Assembly: GCA_013001935.1 (NCBI GenBank)
Contig: JABDKZ010000422.1
Span: forward strand, 1 to 6,206
Length of the DNA stretch: 6,206 nucleotides
Origin: Maribacter sp.
GTDB lineage: Bacteria > Bacteroidota > Bacteroidia > Flavobacteriales > Flavobacteriaceae
Direction of reading: 5' to 3'
This document shows positions 1 to 6,206 of the stretch, one piece after another. A program made the position numbers and the translations under genes. Positions within the stretch are counted from its first letter, which is position 1, and each line of letters begins with the position of its first letter. The notes below the pieces were generated by a model. The model was not told where the DNA came from. It was given only the letters and a program-made list of their open reading frames with translations, and made no database searches.

Positions 1-17
1 TATATAAGGGTAAGCGC

Positions 18-25
18 TATATTTG
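18..25 (+). promoter_or_regulatory. Bacteroidota-type -7 promoter element for ychF
   Basis: TATATTTG is an exact match to the Bacteroidota -7 consensus TAnnTTTG. It lies 22 bases before the ychF start codon, so transcription would begin near base 31-33 and leave a very short A+T-rich leader. The partner -33 TTTG would fall at or beyond the left edge of the window and cannot be checked. The match and position are seen; promoter function is inferred. Confidence 0.6.
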
Positions 26-47
26 CAGCGTTTTTAAATAATGTAAA

Positions 48-1142
48 ATGAAAGCAGGAATCGTAGGGCTTCCCAATGTAGGTAAATCAACCTTGTTCAA
101 TTGTTTGTCAAATGCAAAAGCACAAAGCGCGAATTTTCCTTTTTGTACTATTGAGCCTAATATCGGGGTAGTGAATGTTCCTGATGCCAGATTGGAAAAG
201 TTGGAATCCCTGGTAAATCCGCAAAGGGTTTTGCCTGCAACAGTTGAGATTGTTGATATTGCAGGCTTGGTCAAAGGGGCGAGCAAAGGAGAAGGTCTGG
301 GAAACCAATTTTTGGGGAATATCAGGGAAACTCACGCCATTCTTCATGTGCTTCGCTGTTTTGACAACGAAAATGTGGTGCATGTAGATGGTTCTATTGA
401 TCCTATTCGTGATAAGGAGACCATTGATATGGAACTTCAGTTGAAAGATTTGGAAACTGTAGAAAAAAAACTTGATAAGGTAAAAAGAGCAGCCAAGACC
501 GGGAATAAGGAAGCACAGAAAGAGGAGGCCGCATTATTGAAGGTGAAAAATGGACTTGAATCAGGTGTTTCTGTAAGGGCCATTGAGCTTTCTGATGATG
601 ATAAAAGGGATTATGTGAAACCCTTGCAGTTCATTACTGATAAACCGGTGCTTTATGTATGTAATGTTGATGAAGAAGCGGCAGTATCCGGAAATGCTTA
701 TGTAGAGAAAGTAAAAGCTGCTGTGGCCAATGAAAATGCCGAGGTCGTAGTTCTTGCTGTGGGTACTGAAGCAGATATTACCGAATTGGAAACGTATGAA
801 GAGCGTCAAATGTTTTTAGAAGATCTTGGTTTATCTGAACCGGGTTCAGCAAAGTTGATTCGCGGGGCTTACAAATTACTTGATTTAGAGACCTATTTCA
901 CTGCAGGGGAGAAAGAAGTCCGTGCTTGGACAATTTCGGTAGGTGCAACAGCGCCACAAGCAGCGGGGGTTATTCATACCGATTTTGAGAAAGGGTTTAT
1001 CCGGGCTGAGGTTATTGCCTATGATGATTATGTAGCCTACGGGAGCGAGGCCAAAGTAAAAGAAGCCGGTAAAATGCGTGTCGAAGGTAAGGACTACGTG
1101 GTTCAGGATGGCGATGTTATGCATTTTAGGTTTAACGTCTAG
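48..1142 (+). CDS. ychF: YchF/OLA1-family redox-regulated P-loop ATPase
   Basis: This is a complete 364-residue cytosolic member of the Obg-related YchF/OLA1 family; E. coli YchF has 363 residues. In order, the sequence shows the Walker A loop GLPNVGKST (7-15), a switch I region with FPFCTIEPN (29-37), the switch II motif DIAG (70-73) followed by LVKGASKGEGLGNQFL, a central helical insertion (about 125-180), a G4 position reading NVDE (206-209) instead of NKxD, and a C-terminal TGS domain (about 281-364). The altered G4 motif is the family trait linked to ATP over GTP preference. Leu74 follows DxxG where Ras-type GTPases have the catalytic Gln. His112 and Cys33 align by eye with E. coli His114 (catalysis) and Cys35 (redox control). 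The family binds ribosomes and modulates translation initiation and oxidative-stress responses. The start is fixed by an in-frame TAA at 39-41; no Shine-Dalgarno is visible. It appears monocistronic. Confidence 0.97.
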   Translation: MKAGIVGLPNVGKSTLFNCLSNAKAQSANFPFCTIEPNIGVVNVPDARLEKLESLVNPQRVLPATVEIVDIAGLVKGASKGEGLGNQFLGNIRETHAILHVLRCFDNENVVHVDGSIDPIRDKETIDMELQLKDLETVEKKLDKVKRAAKTGNKEAQKEEAALLKVKNGLESGVSVRAIELSDDDKRDYVKPLQFITDKPVLYVCNVDEEAAVSGNAYVEKVKAAVANENAEVVVLAVGTEADITELETYEERQMFLEDLGLSEPGSAKLIRGAYKLLDLETYFTAGEKEVRAWTISVGATAPQAAGVIHTDFEKGFIRAEVIAYDDYVAYGSEAKVKEAGKMRVEGKDYVVQDGDVMHFRFNV

Positions 1143-1185
1143 TTACTTTAGGTCCTTTTTTTCTGACTTCCATATTCAATAAGGT

Positions 1186-1216
1186 TTTGGGCATTGTAAT
1201 AGGTAAGATAACTTTC
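1186..1216 (+). promoter_or_regulatory. Putative Bacteroidota-type promoter for the EamA transporter gene
   Basis: A TTTG at 1186-1189 is followed after 19 bases by TAACTTTC at 1209-1216, one mismatch from TAnnTTTG. The spacing suits the -33/-7 architecture of Bacteroidota and would give a leader of about 30 bases before the ATG at 1252. The sequence match is seen; function is inferred, and motifs this short occur by chance in A+T-rich DNA. Confidence 0.45.
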
Positions 1217-1251
1217 GCTGGAGAATTAAGTAAAAGTTATAGGTTGGCTGT

Positions 1252-2148
1252 ATGGGGAAAAATGCATCGGTCACAGGTAGTGGTATTTTGTTTGCCATAA
1301 TTGGTGTAGTCCTTTTTTCAGCTAAAGCTGTCATGGTCAAAATGGCCTATACCTATGGGATTGACCACTTAACCCTGCTATTATTCCGCATGGTATTCGC
1401 TTTTCCTTTTTACGTATTAATTGCCTTCCTCTCTAAACCATTACACCCGAATGAAATAAGAAATAAGGATTATTTATGGATTATTCTCTTTGGTTTCATA
1501 GGGTACTATCTGGCCAGTTTGTTTGATTTTATGGGACTACAGCATATAAAAGCTGGACTGGAGCGCATAATTCTATTTATATATCCGACCATAGTTGTGT
1601 TTTTGTCTTGGTTCATTTTTAGGAAAAGAATCACCAATCTCCAGGTTCTTGCGATAGTGATAACCTATTTCGGAGTGCTTATCACATTTTGGGATGAAGT
1701 GGGTACTAATGAAAACTCCATTCTATTGGGAGGCTTTTTAATTTTCTTGAGTGCCTTTACCTATGCTTGCTATTTGGTGGGCAGTGGCTGGTTGATACCA
1801 AAATTTGGAGTTATGCAATTTACCTCATACGCGATGATCGTATCTACACTATGTATTGTAGTTCATTATCTATTTATTAATGGATTTAGTCTATCTAGCT
1901 ACCCCGCCGAAGTATACCTATTGGGTGTGGCAATGGCAATTTTCTCGACCTTGGTGCCTTCATTTTTGGTTTCAGCGGCGATTAATCGATTAGGGGCTTC
2001 CACGTTTTCAATTTTTGGCAGTTTAGGTCCTGTATCTACTATTATTCTTGCATTTTTCTTTCTGGATGAAACCATCTCCATAGTACAGATTTTCGGCATG
2101 TTCGTAGTTATATTTGGAGTTATGCTCGTTTCAAGAAAAAGAGGATGA
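1252..2148 (+). CDS. EamA/DMT-superfamily ten-helix membrane transporter
   Basis: This is a complete 298-residue inner-membrane protein of the drug/metabolite transporter superfamily, the usual length for a protein with two EamA domains. Ten hydrophobic segments can be read at about residues 11-30, 39-60, 74-92, 101-122, 129-146, 156-176, 186-208, 221-241, 247-270 and 276-294, forming two five-helix repeats. Typical family features are the LFRM motif in helix 2, the ERIILFIYPTIVVFLSWFIFRKR stretch around helix 4 (split here: ERIILFIYPT at 104-113, FRKR at 123-126), and the matching second-repeat region GSLGPVSTIILAFFFLDE (256-273), which ends in the acidic residues common before the last helix. 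The C-terminus is short and basic (SRKRG). An in-frame TAG at 1240-1242 makes ATG 1252 the first start; a weak AGG lies at 1241-1243. Substrate cannot be told from sequence: the family covers amino acids, nucleosides, sugars and other metabolites, usually exported. It stands alone between ychF and parE, so context does not help. Confidence 0.88.
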   Translation: MGKNASVTGSGILFAIIGVVLFSAKAVMVKMAYTYGIDHLTLLLFRMVFAFPFYVLIAFLSKPLHPNEIRNKDYLWIILFGFIGYYLASLFDFMGLQHIKAGLERIILFIYPTIVVFLSWFIFRKRITNLQVLAIVITYFGVLITFWDEVGTNENSILLGGFLIFLSAFTYACYLVGSGWLIPKFGVMQFTSYAMIVSTLCIVVHYLFINGFSLSSYPAEVYLLGVAMAIFSTLVPSFLVSAAINRLGASTFSIFGSLGPVSTIILAFFFLDETISIVQIFGMFVVIFGVMLVSRKRG

Positions 2149-2247
2149 CCCATTTATTTAAGCAAGGACTTAGTAATACGTAAATAAGAAAATTTTGATT
2201 GAATATGCCAAAAGCCAAAACATTTAGAAGGTACGGCATAAAATTAT

Positions 2248-2277
2248 ATCAACAAAAATGGTACTTTCGTTGTTGAT
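2248..2277. repeat. 8-bp inverted repeat in the parE upstream region
   Basis: ATCAACAA (2248-2255) and TTGTTGAT (2270-2277) are perfect reverse complements separated by 14 bases. The loop contains TACTTTCG (2262-2269), one mismatch from the Bacteroidota -7 consensus, although no TTTG sits at the right distance upstream. It could be an operator-like dyad or a weak RNA hairpin; there is no T-tract after it, so it does not look like an intrinsic terminator for the transporter gene. The symmetry is seen; any role is speculative. Confidence 0.35.
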
Positions 2278-2296
2278 TACTTTCCAAGCCAAGTGC

Positions 2297-2326
2297 TTTG
2301 ATTTTTGCTTTGAAATTTTATATTAG
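2297..2326 (+). promoter_or_regulatory. Putative promoter of the parE-parC operon
   Basis: TTTG at 2297-2300 is followed after 18 bases by TATATTAG at 2319-2326, one mismatch from TAnnTTTG. Predicted transcription start would be near 2331-2333, giving a leader of about 16-18 bases before the parE ATG. The -33 TTTG is part of a 7-base direct repeat, GCTTTGA, at 2295-2301 and 2307-2313. The match and spacing are seen; function is inferred. Confidence 0.45.
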
Positions 2327-2341
2327 CAGGGGTAAACCCTG
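2327..2341 (+). repeat. Short G+C-rich dyad just upstream of the parE start
   Basis: CAGGG (2327-2331) and CCCTG (2337-2341) form a perfect 5-bp dyad around GTAAA, ending 7 bases before the parE ATG and starting directly after the putative -7 element. It contains the only purine-rich AGGGG run near the start, but that run lies about 16 bases from the ATG, too far for a normal Shine-Dalgarno. If transcription starts at about 2331-2333, only part of it would be in the mRNA, so a protein-binding site in DNA or plain chance is as likely as an RNA hairpin. Confidence 0.35.
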
Positions 2342-2348
2342 ACGAATT

Positions 2349-4208
2349 ATGGCACAGTCCCAATATACCGAAGAAAATATTCGATCACTCGATTGGAAAG
2401 AGCATATTCGTTTGCGTCCTGGAATGTATATTGGGAAGTTAGGCGATGGTTCTTCTGCTGATGATGGTATTTATATTCTTTTAAAGGAAACTCTGGACAA
2501 TTGTATCGATGAGTTCGTTATGGGTGCGGGTAAAACCATTGAAATTACCATTAAAGACAATGTTGTTCGGGTTAGGGATTATGGTCGCGGAATTCCACTG
2601 GGAAAAGTGGTCGACGTGGTTTCTAAAATGAATACTGGCGGAAAGTACGACAGTCGCGCGTTTAAAAAATCAGTAGGCTTGAATGGGGTGGGAACAAAGG
2701 CCGTTAATGCCTTGTCTAGTTTTTTTGAAGTGCAATCCTCTCGAGATAGTCAAATAAAGACTGCGCAGTTCAGCCAAGGCAATTTAGTTTCTGAGGATGG
2801 ACCTATTGAGACATCAAAACGTAAAGGCACAAGGGTTTCTTTTACTCCCGATGAGGCTATCTTCAAAAAATACAAATATAGAAATGAGTATGTAGAACGT
2901 ATGCTCAAGAACTATGTGTATTTAAACCCTGGATTAACTATCGTTTTCAATGGAGAGAAATTCCATTCAGAAAACGGATTGAAGGATTTACTGGAAGACA
3001 ATAATAATGCTGAAGACCTTTTATATCCTATCATACATTTACGAGGGGATGATATCGAAGTTGCGATTACACATAGCAAAACCCAATATAGTGAGGAATA
3101 CCATTCTTTTGTCAATGGTCAACACACGACCCAAGGTGGTACGCATCAATCTGCGTTCCGAGAAGCTTTGGTAAGAACCATTCGTGATTTCTATGGAAAA
3201 ACGTATGACGCTAGCGATATTCGAAAGTCGATAATTTCGGCGATTTCAATAAAAGTGATGGAGCCCGTCTTTGAAAGTCAGACCAAAACAAAGCTGGGAT
3301 CTACAGATATGGGTGGTGATTTCCCCACGGTACGGACCTATATCAACGATTTTGTTGGAAAATATTTAGACAATTATCTGCATAAGAACCCAGATACCGC
3401 TGAAAAGTTACAACGGAAGATCATGATGGCTGAAAAGGAGCGAAAAGAACTTTCAGGCATTCGTAAGTTGGCTAGGGATAGAGCTAAAAAGGCAAGTTTG
3501 CATAATAAAAAACTGCGTGATTGCCGCGTACATTTAGGGGATATGAAAAACAATCGCCGCTTAGAGAGCACCTTGTTCATCACAGAGGGCGATTCGGCCT
3601 CTGGGTCAATAACCAAATCCCGGGATGTAAATACACAGGCGGTCTTCAGTTTAAGGGGGAAACCCCTAAACTCATATGGTATGTCTAAAAAGATTGTCTA
3701 TGAGAATGAGGAATTCAATCTTTTGCAAGCCGCATTGAATATTGAAGAGTCTATGGAGGATCTTCGGTATAATAATATTGTCATTGCGACCGATGCCGAT
3801 GTAGACGGAATGCATATTCGGTTGTTGTTGATTACCTTTTTTCTCCAGTTTTTCCCTGAGTTGATTAAGGAAAACCATCTTTATATTCTGCAAACGCCAT
3901 TATTTAGGGTTCGAAACAAAAAAGAAACCTTTTATTGCTACAGTGATGAAGAACGTAAAAAAGCAATAGGTAAGTTAACGGGGAAACCCGAAATAACTCG
4001 ATTTAAGGGATTAGGTGAAATTTCACCTGATGAATTCCAACATTTTATAGGAGAGGATATTCGGTTGGAACCTGTCATGCTCGATAAGGCCATGTCAATA
4101 GAAAACCTACTAAAGTTCTATATGGGAAAAAATACGCCTGACCGTCAAGATTTCATTATCAAAAATCTTAAAGTAGAAATTGACCTAGTAGAAGAAAACC
4201 AATTATAA
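2349..4208 (+). CDS. parE: DNA topoisomerase IV subunit B (ATPase/TOPRIM subunit)
   Basis: This is a complete 619-residue type IIA topoisomerase B subunit, close to E. coli ParE (630) and without the insertion that makes E. coli GyrB 804 residues long. Visible in order are the GHKL ATPase N-box (E47, D50-N51), DYGRGIP (77-83), the glycine-rich lid [14 protein letters not shown] (110-123), the transducer motif TQGGTH (261-266), the ATP-contacting loop QTKTKLGS (311-318), the TOPRIM acidic motif EGDSASGS (413-420), the second metal-binding cluster DADVDG (482-487), [13 protein letters not shown] (551-563) and a C-terminal tail ending in [10 protein letters not shown] (598-607). It uses ATP to drive strand passage with ParC in chromosome decatenation. 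An in-frame TGA at 2340-2342 makes ATG 2349 the first start. parC follows after 25 bp. ParE is preferred over GyrB because of the length, the ParC-type partner and the SITKSRD signature, which I recall from Bacteroidota ParE; a GyrB label is less likely. Confidence 0.95.
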   Translation: MAQSQYTEENIRSLDWKEHIRLRPGMYIGKLGDGSSADDGIYILLKETLDNCIDEFVMGAGKTIEITIKDNVVRVRDYGRGIPLGKVVDVVSKMNTGGKYDSRAFKKSVGLNGVGTKAVNALSSFFEVQSSRDSQIKTAQFSQGNLVSEDGPIETSKRKGTRVSFTPDEAIFKKYKYRNEYVERMLKNYVYLNPGLTIVFNGEKFHSENGLKDLLEDNNNAEDLLYPIIHLRGDDIEVAITHSKTQYSEEYHSFVNGQHTTQGGTHQSAFREALVRTIRDFYGKTYDASDIRKSIISAISIKVMEPVFESQTKTKLGSTDMGGDFPTVRTYINDFVGKYLDNYLHKNPDTAEKLQRKIMMAEKERKELSGIRKLARDRAKKASLHNKKLRDCRVHLGDMKNNRRLESTLFITEGDSASGSITKSRDVNTQAVFSLRGKPLNSYGMSKKIVYENEEFNLLQAALNIEESMEDLRYNNIVIATDADVDGMHIRLLLITFFLQFFPELIKENHLYILQTPLFRVRNKKETFYCYSDEERKKAIGKLTGKPEITRFKGLGEISPDEFQHFIGEDIRLEPVMLDKAMSIENLLKFYMGKNTPDRQDFIIKNLKVEIDLVEENQL

Positions 4209-4233
4209 ATCAAGATAATACGAATCTTTCTTT

Positions 4234-6206
4234 ATGGAAGAGAATGGAGAACTGAACGAAGCGCAAAACGAAGATCAACCTATTGATGATAGTTCAGGAA
4301 TAGATGATTCCCAAGACGCCCTAACCAAGGTTACGGGTATGTATAAGGATTGGTTTTTGGACTATGCCTCTTATGTCATACTAGAACGAGCTGTTCCGGC
4401 CATTGAGGATGGTTTTAAACCTGTACAACGCAGAATTTTACATTCGCTTAAGGAGTTGGATGATGGTCGCTACAATAAAGTAGCTAATGTTGTTGGCCAT
4501 ACGATGCAATATCACCCCCATGGTGATGCAAGTATAGCTGATGCCATGGTGCAAATTGGACAAAAAGACTTGTTGATCGATACCCAAGGTAACTGGGGTA
4601 ATATTTTAACAGGGGACAGGGCTGCAGCTTCTCGATATATTGAGGCACGACTTTCCAAATTTGCCCTTGAGGTGGTTTTTAGCCCTAAGATTACAGAGTG
4701 GCAACTTTCTTACGATGGACGGAAGAAGGAACCTGTAAATCTTCCAGTGAAGTTTCCCTTACTATTAGCCCAAGGGGCTGAGGGTATAGCTGTTGGGCTT
4801 TCAACTAAGGTATTACCGCATAACTTCAAGGAGTTGATTGATGCTTCTATAAAGCATCTTAAAGGACAGCGATTCAAGCTATTCCCTGATTTCCCGACCG
4901 CAGGAATAATTGATGTAAGCAATTATAATGATGGTTTACGTGGGGGTAAGATTCGCGTACGTGCAAAAATTTCGCAGAAAGATAGGAATACGCTGGTGAT
5001 AAGTGAAATTCCTTATGGCACCAATACTTCTTCTTTAATAGATTCCATTTTAAAGGCCAATGACAAAGGGAAAATAAAAATCAAAAAAATAGAAGATAAT
5101 ACTGCGGCTGAAGTCGAAATTCTGGTGCATTTACCTGGTGGCATTTCGCCCGATAAGACCATTGATGCACTATATGCTTTTACATCTTGTGAGTCATCTA
5201 TATCCCCTCTAGGTTGTATAATAGAGGATAATAAACCACTTTTTATAGGAGTATCTGAAATGTTGCGGCAATCAACTGATTTAACGGTTGAGTTATTAAA
5301 AGCAGAATTGGAGATTCAGCTTTCGGAACTGGAAGAGCAATGGCATTTTGCCTCGTTGGAACGAATTTTCATTGAAAACCGAATTTATCGTGACATCGAG
5401 GAAGAAGAAACTTGGGAAGGTGTAATTTCGGCGATCGATAAAGGCCTTAAGCCGTATACCAAACATTTGAAACGCGAAGTGACCGAAGCGGATATTGTTC
5501 GCTTGACAGAAATTCGGATAAAGCGGATTTCTAAATTTGATATTGATAAGGCACAACAGCATCTCGACAATTTAGAGGAGAAAATTGCTGAAGTAAAGCA
5601 TCATTTAGCACACCTCATAGAATTTGCCATAACTTACTTTAAAAATCTCAAAACCAAATATGGCAAGGGTCGGGAACGTAAATCTGAAATCCGGATTTTT
5701 GACGATATAGAAGCGACTAAAGTTGTTATTAGAAACACCAAGCTATATGTGAACCGTGAAGAGGGCTTTGTGGGCACTTCCTTACGACGCGACGAATATG
5801 TGACCGATTGCAGCGATATAGATGACATCATTGTTTTTACAAAAGAGGGTAAGGCAATGATCACCAAAGTAGATGCAAAAACCTTTGTGGGTAAGAATAT
5901 TATTCATGTAGCTGTATTCAAGAAAAAGGATAAACGCACCACATATAACATGATTTATAAAGATGGCAGGGGTGGTCCTACGTATATAAAAAGGTTCAAT
6001 ATAACAAGTGTTACACGCGATAAACTATATACGCTGACCACAGGTAAGCCGCAATCCCTGGTCTATTATTTTACGGCAAATCCCAATGGTGAAGCTGAAG
6101 TGGTTACAATTAACCTTCGCCAGGTGGGGAGTATTAAAAAACTGAAATGGGATATAGATTTTGCCGATGTTCTCATAAAAGGAAGAGCCTCTAAGGGGAA
6201 TATTGT
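4234..6206 (+). CDS. parC: DNA topoisomerase IV subunit A, 3' end outside the window
   Basis: An open frame of 657 codons runs off the right edge without a stop (last full codon 6202-6204). Residues 1-30 are an acidic, probably disordered leader; the core begins at MYKDWFLDYASYVILERAVP (36-55). The winged-helix DNA-gate domain carries HPHGDASIADAMV (94-106) and the catalytic Arg134-Tyr135 in AAASRYIEARLS (130-141); Tyr135 (bases 4636-4638) is the residue expected to form the 5'-phosphotyrosyl bond with DNA. GIAVGLSTKVLPHN (184-197) holds the DNA-intercalating Ile (Ile185). A helical gate region with long acidic and basic helices spans about 350-465, and the C-terminal beta-pinwheel begins near 485, with blade-like elements YKDGRGGPTYIKRF (575-588) and GRASKGN (650-656) at the cut edge. 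No gyrase box QRRGGRG is seen in the visible part. An in-frame TAA at 4216-4218 makes ATG 4234 the first start; Met36 is an alternative. It is probably co-transcribed with parE. Confidence 0.95.
   Translation, partial: MEENGELNEAQNEDQPIDDSSGIDDSQDALTKVTGMYKDWFLDYASYVILERAVPAIEDGFKPVQRRILHSLKELDDGRYNKVANVVGHTMQYHPHGDASIADAMVQIGQKDLLIDTQGNWGNILTGDRAAASRYIEARLSKFALEVVFSPKITEWQLSYDGRKKEPVNLPVKFPLLLAQGAEGIAVGLSTKVLPHNFKELIDASIKHLKGQRFKLFPDFPTAGIIDVSNYNDGLRGGKIRVRAKISQKDRNTLVISEIPYGTNTSSLIDSILKANDKGKIKIKKIEDNTAAEVEILVHLPGGISPDKTIDALYAFTSCESSISPLGCIIEDNKPLFIGVSEMLRQSTDLTVELLKAELEIQLSELEEQWHFASLERIFIENRIYRDIEEEETWEGVISAIDKGLKPYTKHLKREVTEADIVRLTEIRIKRISKFDIDKAQQHLDNLEEKIAEVKHHLAHLIEFAITYFKNLKTKYGKGRERKSEIRIFDDIEATKVVIRNTKLYVNREEGFVGTSLRRDEYVTDCSDIDDIIVFTKEGKAMITKVDAKTFVGKNIIHVAVFKKKDKRTTYNMIYKDGRGGPTYIKRFNITSVTRDKLYTLTTGKPQSLVYYFTANPNGEAEVVTINLRQVGSIKKLKWDIDFADVLIKGRASKGNI

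Noticed and set aside
108..383. Minus-strand open frame inside ychF (and a further one at 17-286)
   Set aside because: It lies wholly opposite a clearly conserved gene, has no recognisable domain, and its composition is what the antisense of a coding frame gives.
1133..1161. Possible intrinsic terminator after ychF (TAAC/GTTA dyad at 1133-1145 followed by a T run at about 1155-1161)
   Set aside because: The stem is only 4 A+T-rich base pairs, spans the stop codon, and the T run is about ten bases away, so it does not form a credible terminator.
2154..2187. TTATTTA/TAAATAA inverted repeat after the transporter gene as a terminator
   Set aside because: The arms are 7 bp of A and T only with a 20-base loop and no T-tract behind; expected by chance in such DNA.
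2204..2240. TATGCC/GGCATA inverted repeat with a 25-base loop in the parE upstream region
   Set aside because: Only 6 bp with a long loop; the arms do not extend in register, so it is not distinguishable from chance.
3374..3893. Minus-strand open frames inside parE (3374-3616, 3672-3893)
   Set aside because: They are antisense to the TOPRIM-coding region whose protein sequence is under obvious constraint; no independent coding signal or start context.
4209..4233. Separate promoter for parC in the parE-parC gap
   Set aside because: The 25-bp gap contains no TAnnTTTG with a TTTG at a suitable distance, so co-transcription with parE is the simpler reading.
4710..5867. Several minus-strand open frames inside parC (for example 4710-4922, 5296-5562, 5634-5867)
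   Set aside because: The + strand is one uninterrupted, well-conserved ParC reading frame through this whole stretch, so these are shadows.

Overview
The window is ordinary chromosomal housekeeping DNA, all coding on the + strand, most likely from a member of the Bacteroidota and probably Flavobacteriia. Three things point there: the A+T-rich DNA; Bacteroidota-type promoter elements (TAnnTTTG at -7 with TTTG near -33) in place of -10/-35 boxes, together with starts that lack clear Shine-Dalgarno sequences; and protein signatures in the topoisomerase genes ([14 protein letters not shown] in ParE, HPHGDASIADAMV in ParC) that I recall from flavobacterial topoisomerase IV. The assignment rests on recall, not on a search.

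Layout: ychF (48-1142), a complete YchF/OLA1-type P-loop ATPase, has its own -7 element at the left edge. After a 109-bp gap comes a ten-helix EamA/DMT-family transporter (1252-2148) with its own plausible promoter. A 200-bp intergenic region (2149-2348) holds two small inverted repeats and a plausible promoter. It leads into a two-gene operon: parE (2349-4208, topoisomerase IV subunit B, complete) and parC (4234 to the right edge, subunit A, cut off after 657 codons). The parE-parC gap is 25 bp.

How the genes work together: ParE (ATPase and TOPRIM) and ParC (DNA cleavage and C-terminal DNA-binding domain) form the A2B2 topoisomerase IV, which unlinks sister chromosomes and relaxes supercoils. 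Their tight spacing fits co-translation of the two subunits. YchF (translation and stress-linked ATPase) and the transporter have no evident functional link to topoisomerase IV; their adjacency looks like ordinary gene order.

I found no mobile element, CRISPR array, tRNA or rRNA gene, phage gene, defence system or other undescribed system. The points that merit a second look are modest: an alanine in ParC at the position of the quinolone-contacting serine, clade-specific residues in the ParE TOPRIM region, and dyad symmetries in the parE leader.
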